Origin: a virus
Length of the DNA: 64,000 bases
Virus record (IMG/VR): IMGVR_UViG_3300028920_000029
Location: 109,363 to 173,362 of that record
Reading direction: 5' to 3' (one strand)
The position numbers and the translations under genes are program-made. The first letter of the stretch is position 1, and every line of letters begins with the position of its first letter. Shown piece by piece: positions 46,040 to 56,635 of this stretch. Below the pieces are notes generated by a model that made no database searches, was not told the origin of the DNA, and saw only the letters and a program-made list of their open reading frames with translations.

Positions 46040-46059
46040 ATAGTCTCCTATAAGTTATT

Positions 46060-46141
46060 CGCGGCGGCCTGGAGGCACCGTATTTGGGTGAAAATACGAG
46101 TGGGTAGTAGGAGGGGAGACCTAATACTGGTGGCCGCCGCG
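46060..46141 (-). ncRNA. GC-clamped structured RNA element
   Basis: 82 bases between the SbcC stop and the nuclease gene. A perfect 10-bp stem CGCGGCGGCC/GGCCGCCGCG closes it; inside is a 7-bp hairpin CGTATTT/AAATACG. GC content is far above the surroundings. No T run follows, so it is not a plain terminator. mRNA stabiliser, processing site or small RNA are possible. Confidence 0.6.
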
Positions 46142-48166
46142 TTATTTATTAAGTACTTTTGATATTCCATCTCTCTTCTCCACAATAATTAAATTTTCAA
46201 ACATATCTTCAAGATCGGGAAAGTGCGTAACAACAAAAATCTGAAATTTGTTTGCCAATAATTTTATCATATCTCCTATAATCTCCCTAGCTTTATCATC
46301 GAGGTCAGTGAACCCTTCATCTATAATCATAAATCTAAACCCGTATTTTGTAGCCATAATAGTTGAGAATGCCAACCTAATAGCAAAGTTAACTGTTGAC
46401 CTTTCTCCACCAGACAAAAGTTCCAACCCGTATATTCTATCCTCGGAAATCTTTTTTACCATAATATCAAACGTGGGCTTGAACCCTTCCCCAGATTTCT
46501 TCTGCCGCTCCATTTGAAATATAACAGAGTAGTTCATAACCCGTAATAGAGAATTAGCTAACGTAGCTATCTCTCCTAACGCAGTAGTAAAAAGCCACCG
46601 CTGTATACCATTAGGAGACAGTATCTCTCCCACACTTCTAAGTATCTTTTCAGCTCTTGCGTGACCTTGTATATCGTTTTCTAATACACCGATTTCACTG
46701 GCGTATGAATCTACGCGCCGTGTATCGTTTAGGTGGTCAGACAGCCTACCAGTAAGCCTGGTTAACTTTGACTTAAACTCATCTAACTCGCCACGTATAT
46801 CATTTATTTTTCTTTCCGCAGCTACATTCTCTGCACTTTCTACGGCCTTCCATTGCTCCTTTAAGCTTGCTAAAGACTTCTCAAACGCCTGTACCTGTGT
46901 CTCTAATGTACGTACCTGCCCAGATAGCATGGCTATCTTACTCTCAACATCTTCTTTACTTCTGATATGTTCTGCGTATACCACAGCTTGTTGTGTTATA
47001 GTTGCTAACTCCTCACTATCTTTTACCCTCTTAGCTTTAGCAGCGTCGGTTTTTTTAGTCAGCTCGGTTAGTTCGTTTGATTGTTTTTGTATTTCTATGT
47101 TTACGTGGTCCGCTATAGCTGTTTGTTCCTCACCTGTTAAAGCTCTATCACACATCGGACACCTATTAGCGCTTAGCATATCCTGCATGGAGGCCCTATA
47201 TTTCTGCAGTACATCAGTCTTTATTTTTACCTCATGCTCAAGAGACGCTATATACTTCTCCATATTTAAAGAGCTGGCTACAAGCGCCTGCCTGTAGTTG
47301 TCGTCTATGGCAGTTATCTTTTTAGACTTTAGGTTATCTAATATAGTCTTCTGCTGCGTTAAGGCTGTAGTCGATTGATCTAGGGAATTCTTAGCTAACT
47401 TATAGTTTCCCTCCGCAGTATCAAGTTGAGATTTTAGCTCAACCTTTCTATTCATATTGTTTATAGTTGCTGCGTGCGCCGTAAGGACTTCTTCTTTTTG
47501 TTTTATCGCATCATTAGTACTTGCTATGTCGCTCTTTAGTTTCTCCGTATCAACTCCAGCAACAATTTCCTTTAGCTCGTCCATACTCTTAGTAAGCATC
47601 TCCATCTTTACTTTAAACTTACTTGTCGACTTAGATAGTTGAGTACTTAAACTTTTTGCGACGTCGTAATACTTTCTCCACCTATCTATGTCAAGAAGCT
47701 CCATTATGAATTCTGACTTCATTTTAGGAGATAGCAACCCAAAGAACTGGTTAAACCCCTGGGCCTGGAATATCGTTTGGTCGAATAGCCTTTTACTTAT
47801 CTTAAGAGTTTGGCGTATAAACTTTTCTACCTCGACCTTAGATTGCGACGTTTTCACTCCATCCTTATATAAATCTATGGAGTAACTATCCGTAGTCATT
47901 ATCTTTTGTATTTTAAACGTTGTGGAGTCGACTATAAACTCTAGCTCTACCGAACCAGTGGACTTACCGTGCTGTAAATATTGTGAGGTTTTACCATATA
48001 GGGCGTATTCGATACCATCAAATATAGATGATTTACCCGCACCATTCGACCCGCTCCTATCAATGTTTATACCTTTTATTAGCACTGGCGAAGCCATAGT
48101 TGAAAAGTTTATATACGTATCTCTGTGTGATTTAAAGTTTTTAAGTCTTAGGCTTTTCAGTATCAT
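46142..48166 (-). CDS. SbcC / gp46-like SMC-type nuclease subunit
   Basis: 674 aa. Walker A GSNGAGKSSIFDGI near residue 43, long coiled coil about 170-530 interrupted by the zinc hook CPMC near residue 345, signature LELLSGGERSTVNFAI near 580 and Walker B FMIIDEGFTDLDD near 615. Pairs with the SbcD-like nuclease encoded directly upstream (26-base overlap). Together they process DNA ends in recombination-dependent replication, as T4 gp46/gp47 do. Confidence 0.93.
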   Translation of the reverse strand: MILKSLRLKNFKSHRDTYINFSTMASPVLIKGINIDRSGSNGAGKSSIFDGIEYALYGKTSQYLQHGKSTGSVELEFIVDSTTFKIQKIMTTDSYSIDLYKDGVKTSQSKVEVEKFIRQTLKISKRLFDQTIFQAQGFNQFFGLLSPKMKSEFIMELLDIDRWRKYYDVAKSLSTQLSKSTSKFKVKMEMLTKSMDELKEIVAGVDTEKLKSDIASTNDAIKQKEEVLTAHAATINNMNRKVELKSQLDTAEGNYKLAKNSLDQSTTALTQQKTILDNLKSKKITAIDDNYRQALVASSLNMEKYIASLEHEVKIKTDVLQKYRASMQDMLSANRCPMCDRALTGEEQTAIADHVNIEIQKQSNELTELTKKTDAAKAKRVKDSEELATITQQAVVYAEHIRSKEDVESKIAMLSGQVRTLETQVQAFEKSLASLKEQWKAVESAENVAAERKINDIRGELDEFKSKLTRLTGRLSDHLNDTRRVDSYASEIGVLENDIQGHARAEKILRSVGEILSPNGIQRWLFTTALGEIATLANSLLRVMNYSVIFQMERQKKSGEGFKPTFDIMVKKISEDRIYGLELLSGGERSTVNFAIRLAFSTIMATKYGFRFMIIDEGFTDLDDKAREIIGDMIKLLANKFQIFVVTHFPDLEDMFENLIIVEKRDGISKVLNK

Positions 48167-49244
48167 CTATTCCTAATTCCTCCAAGTCAAACGGTGAATC
48201 ATTTTTTGTCAGAGTCTCGTTTTGGATTTTATCACATATACCTAATATGATATCCTTCTCTGCAACTAAATCATTTTTCTTTATCCAGTCATCCATAAAC
48301 GCCCGCGAGTTTGTTAAGGTTGTGTCTGTTGCCGTTTCAAATGTAACATCCTGTAGATTTAAGTCTATGTACGCAAAGTTATTTGTTTTACTTAATTGAG
48401 AATATAGTTTATCAACCTTAGGTAACGCTTCCACAGTTACCCCCTTGGCTACTATTTTTACTATAGCTGAGTCCAATGCGTAAACCTCCTGCGGAACGTT
48501 TCGTATATCTACCTCATAGATGGGCATAGCTGGGGTAACTATTGTTTCCACGTTACCTTCATCCCACATATATATGGATTTATTAGGTTCTTTCTCCCCT
48601 AAATTCCACCTAAATGGAGAACCACCGTAAGCCCAATTACCGTATACAAACCCCGCTTTGTGTATATGTCCTAAAGCGCCGTACTTAACCTTTGTCATAT
48701 CCTGTAATAACTCAACAGGAACTACATATTCGTTAGATGGCGGGGTAATACCAGGAACACTTCCAGTAACCCAAAAATGTCCTATAGCAAATAGGTTATC
48801 CCCAGTATACTCATCATGCAATTCTTGTATCTTAGCTAGCTCATCCTCCTGATTTAAGTATACGTATGGCATCGCCAAAACATCTATGTCTCCAACCGTA
48901 TATATACCAGTTTCGGATAATACGTGTAAGTTTGGTAGAGCTAGTGATTCTATTGGACTTAAAGTATGGTGCGATCCTTCCTTAGCTGGGATGTCGTGAT
49001 TACCAGGAACGATAACTAAATGAGTATTTAAATCTAATATTCTACGTATAAAAGCGTTGGCTAGAGAACGCTCACCAGATGTTGGAAGTTTTGTATTAAA
49101 TAAATCTCCAGCTATGAATACATAGTTGGGTTTTCTTTCTTCTATAGTATCCAAAATAAACCGTATAGAAGTAATTAAATCTTTTCTATACCGCTTATCC
49201 CGTTTTAGTTCTATGTGAATATCTGATAAATGTAGTATTTCCAT
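48141..49244 (-). CDS. SbcD / gp47 (Mre11)-like nuclease
   Basis: 367 aa. HLSDIHIE, FIAGDLFNT, VPGNHDIP, IGHFWVTG and LGHIHKAG are the five metallophosphoesterase motifs of Mre11/SbcD. Start is the ATG at 49244, inside the 3' end of the primase-domain gene. Nuclease partner of the SbcC-like protein. Confidence 0.92.
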   Translation of the reverse strand: MEILHLSDIHIELKRDKRYRKDLITSIRFILDTIEERKPNYVFIAGDLFNTKLPTSGERSLANAFIRRILDLNTHLVIVPGNHDIPAKEGSHHTLSPIESLALPNLHVLSETGIYTVGDIDVLAMPYVYLNQEDELAKIQELHDEYTGDNLFAIGHFWVTGSVPGITPPSNEYVVPVELLQDMTKVKYGALGHIHKAGFVYGNWAYGGSPFRWNLGEKEPNKSIYMWDEGNVETIVTPAMPIYEVDIRNVPQEVYALDSAIVKIVAKGVTVEALPKVDKLYSQLSKTNNFAYIDLNLQDVTFETATDTTLTNSRAFMDDWIKKNDLVAEKDIILGICDKIQNETLTKNDSPFDLEELGIDDTEKPKT

Positions 49245-49614
49245 ACTCGATCACCCTAAAAAGCCTATCGTTAAGTCTTCTACTATTACTGTACCACCTA
49301 CGCATACGCCTAATTCTAGTAACTATAGAGTTAATTCTTTTAGTTACCGAGCGCTCCGCCTTAGCCGTAAGCATTGTAGAAGTCGAAGGCTTATCAATAT
49401 TTTCCTTCGGTATGGGATCTCCTAACAGTTTCATTAACCTATTCAGGTCTCCCCCAGTTTTACAGCCGAAACAATAAAAACTGTTTGTTGCTGGGTAAAT
49501 TGTAAAGGACGCTACTTTCTCGTTGTGCCACGGAAATGGACAAGGTATTCGTAGTGTGTCACCCACACCCTTAGGGACGTATCCTTTTGATCTTAAGTAA
49601 TCCTCAATCTCCAC
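49195..49614 (-). CDS. Stand-alone primase zinc-finger (CHC2) domain
   Basis: 139 aa, GTG start. RIPCPFPWHNEKVASFTIYP then SFYCFGCKTGGDLNRLMKLL is the CHC2 zinc finger of DnaG-type primases. No Toprim domain follows; the C-terminal 70 residues are very basic. Either the catalytic part is encoded elsewhere in the genome or this is a separate DNA-recognition subunit. Overlaps the sbcD-like gene. Confidence 0.85.
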   Translation of the reverse strand: MEIEDYLRSKGYVPKGVGDTLRIPCPFPWHNEKVASFTIYPATNSFYCFGCKTGGDLNRLMKLLGDPIPKENIDKPSTSTMLTAKAERSVTKRINSIVTRIRRMRRWYSNSRRLNDRLFRVIEYGNTTFIRYSHRTKTG

Positions 49615-50059
49615 GCTTTTTACGTCCTTTCTTTTTTGGGACTTTCTTAGCTATTCTTTTTCTTATATCTTCCCTAGACGTTTTAACTCGATTAACTGTG
49701 TAAAGTTTCTTTAGTGCCTTATCCAGCTTACATGACGGAATAACCATACGTTTTAGCGCGGACATCGATATATCCAATAGCTGCTCGTGTACTTCTACTA
49801 CTCCATCAATAGATTGAAGATACACTAAATGGTCTGACTCGTCAACCTTAAATGCTACCATATCTAAGTCGTAATAATCGCAAACGTCTCGTAACCACGA
49901 CATAATATGCGTACACTTAAATGTGCCTAAAAATGTTATCCACAATACTTTTGTGCCATTCTTGGTAAAAATCTTATAGTCATCGCACCGTACGTTAGGA
50001 TTGTGTTCCTCTATGTTGGCTCTAATGTTATAGTATAGTAGGTCTTCATCTTTTGGCAT
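49604..50059 (-). CDS. Unknown protein, 151 aa
   Basis: Starts MPKDEDLLYYNIRANIEEHN; ends with a strongly basic tail (KKVPKKKGRKKRGD). The body looks alpha/beta. Placed between small gene 50046-50207 and the primase zinc domain, it may be a replication or DNA-binding accessory. Function unknown. Confidence 0.7.
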   Translation of the reverse strand: MPKDEDLLYYNIRANIEEHNPNVRCDDYKIFTKNGTKVLWITFLGTFKCTHIMSWLRDVCDYYDLDMVAFKVDESDHLVYLQSIDGVVEVHEQLLDISMSALKRMVIPSCKLDKALKKLYTVNRVKTSREDIRKRIAKKVPKKKGRKKRGD

Positions 50060-50207
50060 TCGCTTTCTTCTTCGGCGGAGGCTCTATCGCGACGTTTCGG
50101 ACGCAGTCTTTTTCACGAATAGATAGTAATTTACCGCCCGTATAGATGTTTGTATACAGCGTAACCCTACCGCCGTCAAAGAATTTTATACTCATATCAT
50201 CTTTCAT
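50046..50207 (-). CDS. Small unknown protein, 53 aa
   Basis: Starts MKDDMSIKFFDGGRVTLYTN behind AAAAGGTGTAAATA. Small beta-type domain, then a basic tail (PPPKKKANAKR). Overlaps the next gene by 14 bases. Confidence 0.65.
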   Translation of the reverse strand: MKDDMSIKFFDGGRVTLYTNIYTGGKLLSIREKDCVRNVAIEPPPKKKANAKR

Positions 50208-50210
50208 TAT

Positions 50211-51365
50211 TTACACCTTTTTTAAGAAATCTATAACGTCTACCTCGTTGTCGCTCTTGTAGGAATATCCCTTACCGTTAATTCCGTAGTTATACCCTTC
50301 CTGCAAAAGTTTTGTCTTTGTAAAGTCTAAAGCGTCGCAAGGTCTATCTTTAGGATAAAGAGCAAGTACATCCCATCCCGCAGTCTTAACCTTATCCTTT
50401 ATTATCTCTTCAGCAACCTGCTCCTGCGCGTTCATAGATGCTGGAACGGTCTGAAGTATGGCATCTCTGTATGCTTCATAACTCTTAGTATTGTCTGGAG
50501 CCACAATTCCCGTACCTATATCAACATACTCATCTGGATAACAGAAAACAACTATTACCTTCTTAACCTGTTTGTTAGGAAAGGCTGTGTTGTATTTGTT
50601 AAGAGCTATAAATGGATTATTCGCCCCAGCTCCTCCATCTACATGCCAATGAGTATGCTTCTTACCGTCTTTGTCTATATCGACACCCTTTACTGACGGA
50701 AAGATAGCGGGTATAGCAGATGTTCTTTTAAGCGCATCAGCTACCTTCATGCCTTTGTTCGGACCAAAGCTACAATAGAATTCTTCCCTTTGCGCATTTA
50801 AATCCAGCGAAGAAACTATCATGTGTATTCCAATGAGGCTGTGTAAATCCTCAAGCGTTGAATCCTTAAACAACTTATCCAACTTAGCGTACAAAGGTTT
50901 TGGATCCAGTATAGACCGCTTACCAAATATAAACCCAAAACCAGCCGCGACCTTATCAAACAAGCTATTTATGGCTCCGTTATACACATCCTTGTTGTCC
51001 TTAATACTTTCCCACACCGCCGTAGCGTTCATAAATGTTGGTGGTGGTTCCTCAGAAGGAATGTCATCCTCGTTAATATCTGGCTCACTACCTGGAGGTG
51101 GAGGAGGCATCTCCTCTATTGGAGAAGAAGGTACTTCTCCTTCAGGAAAATCAACAGCACCATAAGCCGTGAATAGCCCAGTATTTAATCCACCAACCGA
51201 CGTACCAGCCATAACGCTAGTTTGTTCCAGCACGCCTTTCTGTGCAAGAGCCGCAAGTACTCCTGCCTGCCACCTACCAGCGGCTCCTCCACCACACAAA
51301 ACTACAGCAAAATCGTCAAGTTCTGGTAAAATCTTTGGAGGTTCTATCTTTAATTCTAATCCCAT
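50211..51365 (-). CDS. Patatin-like phospholipase
   Basis: 384 aa from 51365 (MGLELKIEPPKILPELD), with GAGGTG just upstream; the longer frame would need TTG. CGGGAAGRWQAGVL (oxyanion Gly-rich), GTSVGGLNTG (catalytic Ser) and HVDGGAGANNPF (catalytic Asp) complete the Ser-Asp dyad. A Pro-rich, acidic insert (about 80-110) separates them. It should cleave membrane phospholipids or other acyl esters; in a phage this could help lysis, host take-over or defence. Last gene of the chaperonin operon. Confidence 0.9.
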   Translation of the reverse strand: MGLELKIEPPKILPELDDFAVVLCGGGAAGRWQAGVLAALAQKGVLEQTSVMAGTSVGGLNTGLFTAYGAVDFPEGEVPSSPIEEMPPPPPGSEPDINEDDIPSEEPPPTFMNATAVWESIKDNKDVYNGAINSLFDKVAAGFGFIFGKRSILDPKPLYAKLDKLFKDSTLEDLHSLIGIHMIVSSLDLNAQREEFYCSFGPNKGMKVADALKRTSAIPAIFPSVKGVDIDKDGKKHTHWHVDGGAGANNPFIALNKYNTAFPNKQVKKVIVVFCYPDEYVDIGTGIVAPDNTKSYEAYRDAILQTVPASMNAQEQVAEEIIKDKVKTAGWDVLALYPKDRPCDALDFTKTKLLQEGYNYGINGKGYSYKSDNEVDVIDFLKKV

Positions 51366-51377
51366 ACTACACCTCAA

Positions 51378-53313
<1,936 letters not shown>

Positions 53314-53322
53314 GACGCCTCC

Positions 53323-54048
53323 TTATTTCTTAATAAAGTTTTGTACCCAATCTATCCAAGATAAGTTACTTTCTATCCTTTTTCCGCGTAATGCATATGT
53401 ACTATCTTTCTTTTCCATAGAATTATGTAACTGTGAAGCTTTGACCATATTTTTTGCTGCTAAAGAAATTTCCTTTTCATACTTTCTAAGTTCGTTTTTA
53501 GTTTCCTCTATCAGATCTTTCTTTTCTTTGTACTTTTTTTCTTTGTTCAAATCAGCTATAGCATCCATTCTTTCCTGGTAGTTCGTTAAAGTCTTTATCT
53601 CCTTAATATATACATATCCTAAATTCTGAAACTGCCACGCAAGAATTCCTTCTACCTCCGTTTTCTTTGCTGACTCACCAAATGCAACCAACTTCTTAGC
53701 CGCATCAATTTTCTTTATTTGAGCCTTAACTCTTTTCTTAAGGTTTGACCCTGCTTTGTCTGCAAGTTTATCTACCAGGGCATCAGCACTTTCGTAGCCA
53801 TTCCAAACATCAGTTTTTGCGCTAAGCCACTCTTTAGACCCCTCTACCAAATCCTTGTAAGGCTTTGCTAGTTCTTTTACCTCTGAATCAAATGCGCTGA
53901 GTTCTTCCTCTACGGCTTCCTTAGCTCCCTCAACGGCCGCATCTTTCACTTTATTTGCTACATCTTCAGACTTCTTAAAAAAACTACCCGCAAATGCGGT
54001 AGACGCCAAAAATATAAGCGCCAATACTGCAACTAAAAATTTTCTCAT
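53323..54048 (-). CDS. Secreted helical protein, 241 aa
   Basis: MRKFLVAVLALIFLASTAFA is a classical cleavable signal peptide (AFA-GS site). The mature part is almost all charged helix, including long coiled-coil stretches. It should be exported to the periplasm or cell surface. In an operon with GroES/GroEL it may be a periplasmic factor or structural protein; function unknown. Confidence 0.8.
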   Translation of the reverse strand: MRKFLVAVLALIFLASTAFAGSFFKKSEDVANKVKDAAVEGAKEAVEEELSAFDSEVKELAKPYKDLVEGSKEWLSAKTDVWNGYESADALVDKLADKAGSNLKKRVKAQIKKIDAAKKLVAFGESAKKTEVEGILAWQFQNLGYVYIKEIKTLTNYQERMDAIADLNKEKKYKEKKDLIEETKNELRKYEKEISLAAKNMVKASQLHNSMEKKDSTYALRGKRIESNLSWIDWVQNFIKK

Positions 54049-54293
54049 TTCTTTCCTCCTTTACGTTTTTCTTTAATTTTTTCTATAGCCTTCGCCACAA
54101 ACAAATCCATAGCCTCAATAGCTCGCGTATCTGACGTAAGCACGTCTATGTTTATGTTAGCATTATTAACCGTTTTAAAGTAGTACTTTTTCCAATTAAC
54201 CCCCTCTCTGCGAATTTCTTCCTTAATTAAAAGTTCTACCTGAACAACGCTTATTTCGTTTATACTTATAGGAACAAGTGATTCTTCGTCCAT
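54045..54293 (-). CDS. Unknown protein, 82 aa
   Basis: Starts MDEESLVPISINEISVVQVE with GGAGGAGTC upstream; helical, ends KEKRKGGKK. First gene after a 308-base non-coding region, overlapping the secreted protein gene by 4 bases. Function unknown. Confidence 0.7.
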   Translation of the reverse strand: MDEESLVPISINEISVVQVELLIKEEIRREGVNWKKYYFKTVNNANINIDVLTSDTRAIEAMDLFVAKAIEKIKEKRKGGKK

Positions 54294-54601
54294 GACTCCT
54301 CCTTTTATAAGACAGGAATAAAAGATTCATAAGCTCGTTGACAAATAACAACAAAATAGGTAGTTCACTTCCAGTTGCGCCTACCTCACTTACAAGTAAC
54401 ATTTAACCACCTACGACAACCTCTACCGCTCGAGAACAACAAACAAGGGTGCGGTACCATTAGTTGATAGTGGATTCTGTATTTACAGTATATGTAATGT
54501 TGTGTTCAGCACTTACCCCAATCCAAGGGTAAACACCTAGCCTATCCTTCTCTTCTATTCCTGTCAAAGAACTGTGGGTGCAAGTCCCGTCTGCCACAGT
54601 G
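54294..54601. other. Non-coding region with several inverted repeats
   Basis: No ORF with a ribosome binding site. Read on the minus strand: ACTGTGG/CCACAGT right after the upstream stop, TTACCC/GGGTAA, CTGT-AAAT-ACAG, CCGC/GCGG and AGGTAG/CTACCT stems. Weak TTGACA at about 54562 lacks a good -10. Could be a long 5' leader controlling the chaperonin operon or a small RNA. Confidence 0.5.
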
Positions 54602-54922
54602 TTATTTCTTTTCTATGTCAAAATCTTCCAGTTCTCCAAGATCAAAGTCTTCCTGACTTTTGCTCTCGTATCCAGAAACCACTGCCGTAGCATTGGTCTT
54701 TTTGATAGCAGAGCTAAGAATTCTAAGGTCCTTCGATAACCTCTGTATAAGTTTGTCAACCTTCTTTACGTCATACATAGGTTCTTTAACTTCTACTACG
54801 TCTTTACCGCTTTTCCACGACTCACGTACAGTATTCTCCTTTCGTAGTTCGTTCAAATCAGAAATCCTTTCCTTGAGTAGTGCTACCATTTCCAAACCTT
54901 CGTTCAGTGTTAGTCCTTCCAT
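54602..54922 (-). CDS. Helical protein, 106 aa
   Basis: Starts MEGLTLNEGLEMVALLKERI; the pattern LKERISDLNELR ... YDVKKVDKLIQRLSKDLR ... AIKKTNATAVVSGYE resembles small two-helix proteins of the DIP1984 kind. Acidic C terminus. Likely a coiled-coil dimer; function unknown. Confidence 0.65.
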   Translation of the reverse strand: MEGLTLNEGLEMVALLKERISDLNELRKENTVRESWKSGKDVVEVKEPMYDVKKVDKLIQRLSKDLRILSSAIKKTNATAVVSGYESKSQEDFDLGELEDFDIEKK

Positions 54923-54936
54923 CTTACGTCTCCTTT

Positions 54937-55353
54937 CTACGCCGAAGCAACTTCGTCTAAGGCGTACTCAGTTTTTATTTTATGGTCCCATATATCCATT
55001 AGTTGTTTTTCAAAATTCAACGATACCAACCAATCGTTAGACGCTGGTCCACCCTCAAAATCTTCGGCGGACATGTCCAATTTAAATAATAGGTTACCCA
55101 ATACTAACGTTTCGCCACCGACATACTGTATATAATCCTTATGAACCTCAACAGTATAACGCCCAGCCAACCCTATATAAAACGACCCCGCTAACGGAAC
55201 TCTCATCAATCCTAGTATGGGCTTAACCTCTTTACCAGTATACTCTTTTAGTGTTTCTTCTTTTAAGACCGAAAGTATCTTATGTCTCTTTACCTTGAAT
55301 ATTACATCAAAAGTCTTATTACTGTCAACCACTTTCAGATGTGTCTTTTTCAC
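54937..55353 (-). CDS. Unknown protein, 138 aa
   Basis: Starts MKKTHLKVVDSNKTFDVIFK; strand-rich with a Gly-rich middle (LAGSFYIGLAGRYTVEV). Overlaps the ClpP gene by 4 bases. Function unknown. Confidence 0.7.
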   Translation of the reverse strand: MKKTHLKVVDSNKTFDVIFKVKRHKILSVLKEETLKEYTGKEVKPILGLMRVPLAGSFYIGLAGRYTVEVHKDYIQYVGGETLVLGNLLFKLDMSAEDFEGGPASNDWLVSLNFEKQLMDIWDHKIKTEYALDEVASA

Positions 55354-55901
55354 CTTACACCTCTCTTTACCACCTTTCCGCCACTCTTGGGCTGTTGTTT
55401 AGGTAATCCTATTCTATCGATTACTCCCCAGCACAAAGCTTTGGAGCTATCAAAGTAAAAATCCTTGGTTTCGCGCTTATCGGCTTGCTCTGCCCACCAC
55501 TTAGCTGACTTATTAGTTTTCTTAGCAAAACTTTTTAAAAATTTCTTCGCAGATTTCTCGGTAAGTTCGAGTTCTTCCTTCATCTGCTTTGTCTTTCCAG
55601 TAACCTCGCTGCTTATATCGTGAAACATATATTCAGCCCTAGTTGTTCCGTACCTAGTATGGCCTATTACGAGTAAGTCTAAGCCACAGCTCATAGCGTC
55701 CCCAATAGCGCAGGTATGAAATTTAATTTTACTATTCTCAATCAAGGACGCAATACTATTAAATGTATGCACTTCTCCGCCAGTACTATCTATATATATT
55801 ATTACCTCTTTGTCACAAGAATCGTTTAGGGAGTTATAAAACTTCATAAAACTCTTTAGCATCCTGTCATCAAATTCTCCTATACACAACCACTGCTTCA
55901 T
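55350..55901 (-). CDS. ClpP-like serine protease
   Basis: 183 aa. IYIDSTGGEVHTFNSIASLI, GDAMSCGLDLLVIG (catalytic Ser in the MSCG place) and AEYMFHDISS (catalytic His) follow the ClpP order; the Asp lies further on. No signal for an ATPase partner is seen, so it would depend on a host Clp ATPase or act alone, for example on phage capsid maturation. First gene after the promoter at 55942-55971. Confidence 0.88.
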   Translation of the reverse strand: MKQWLCIGEFDDRMLKSFMKFYNSLNDSCDKEVIIYIDSTGGEVHTFNSIASLIENSKIKFHTCAIGDAMSCGLDLLVIGHTRYGTTRAEYMFHDISSEVTGKTKQMKEELELTEKSAKKFLKSFAKKTNKSAKWWAEQADKRETKDFYFDSSKALCWGVIDRIGLPKQQPKSGGKVVKRGVR

Positions 55902-55941
55902 GTATAACCTCCTACTAATATTATACCGAAAAACATGTATA

Positions 55942-55971
55942 ATTATACATTTTTTATTACTACATTGTCAA
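55942..55971 (-). promoter_or_regulatory. Promoter of the ClpP-GroESL operon
   Basis: TTGACA, 18 bases, TATAAT, inside the end of nrdG. A second TATAAT follows at about 55918-55923. It probably drives the ClpP, helical protein, secreted protein, GroES, GroEL and patatin genes. Confidence 0.75.
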
Positions 55972-56635
55972 CATATTCTTCCGCAACACCCCTAAACTCT
56001 TGTAGTTTGTGTTCATCATATGGCTGTATATCTAAAAATGCTTCCGATAATGTGCTAACGTTCCTATATTGTTGCAATATCCAGGCCTTTGCACCTTTTA
56101 AGTACCGCCCCATCTTCCGTATATCTTCTTTGTTTTGTATGCACGTCGGTACTATAGTAGTTACAAACTCGTAGTCTATACCCGAGGTCATTATAAGGTC
56201 TATAGACTTTTCAATATTTTGCTTCTTAACATTGGTACTCGTAGCAACCTTATACCTATCTAACGGAGCTTTAACGTCCATACTAATATAGTCAACCAAC
56301 TTTTTATCTATTATGTTACTTAATGAATCATATATGTATCCGTTAGTATTCAGCTTAATAGGTAGTCCTATATCCTTAAGCTTCACCAAAAACTCCTCTA
56401 AGTCTGGGTGTATTGTGGGCTCTCCACCAGTTACTACGATACCGTCTATAAAAGATTTTCTATAATCCAAATCCTTAAGTGTGTCTTCTACAGAAACCAA
56501 ACTTTCATTTGACTTAACTATATCTGAGTTATGACAATAACCACATCTGAAGTTGCACCCACTCAAAAATAGTACAGTGCATATCTTATCATTAAAGTCT
56601 ATTATGGATGTTGGTGAAACTCCAAATATCTTCAT
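55943..56635 (-). CDS. nrdG: Anaerobic NTP reductase activating protein (NrdG)
   Basis: 230 aa. Radical-SAM motif CNFRCGYC near residue 28, VTGGEPTIHPDLEEF near 70. Overlaps nrdD by 4 bases. It uses SAM and a 4Fe-4S cluster to make the glycyl radical on NrdD. Longer than the roughly 155-aa E. coli NrdG and closer to the pyruvate-formate-lyase-activase size class. Confidence 0.92.
   Translation of the reverse strand: MKIFGVSPTSIIDFNDKICTVLFLSGCNFRCGYCHNSDIVKSNESLVSVEDTLKDLDYRKSFIDGIVVTGGEPTIHPDLEEFLVKLKDIGLPIKLNTNGYIYDSLSNIIDKKLVDYISMDVKAPLDRYKVATSTNVKKQNIEKSIDLIMTSGIDYEFVTTIVPTCIQNKEDIRKMGRYLKGAKAWILQQYRNVSTLSEAFLDIQPYDEHKLQEFRGVAEEYVDNVVIKNV

Noticed and set aside
54565-54600. tRNA 3' half or cobalamin-type motif on the plus strand (GGGTGCAAGTCCC)
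   Set aside because: No matching acceptor 5' strand, no anticodon arm upstream and no plus-strand gene; explained by a hairpin after the stop of the 54602 gene.
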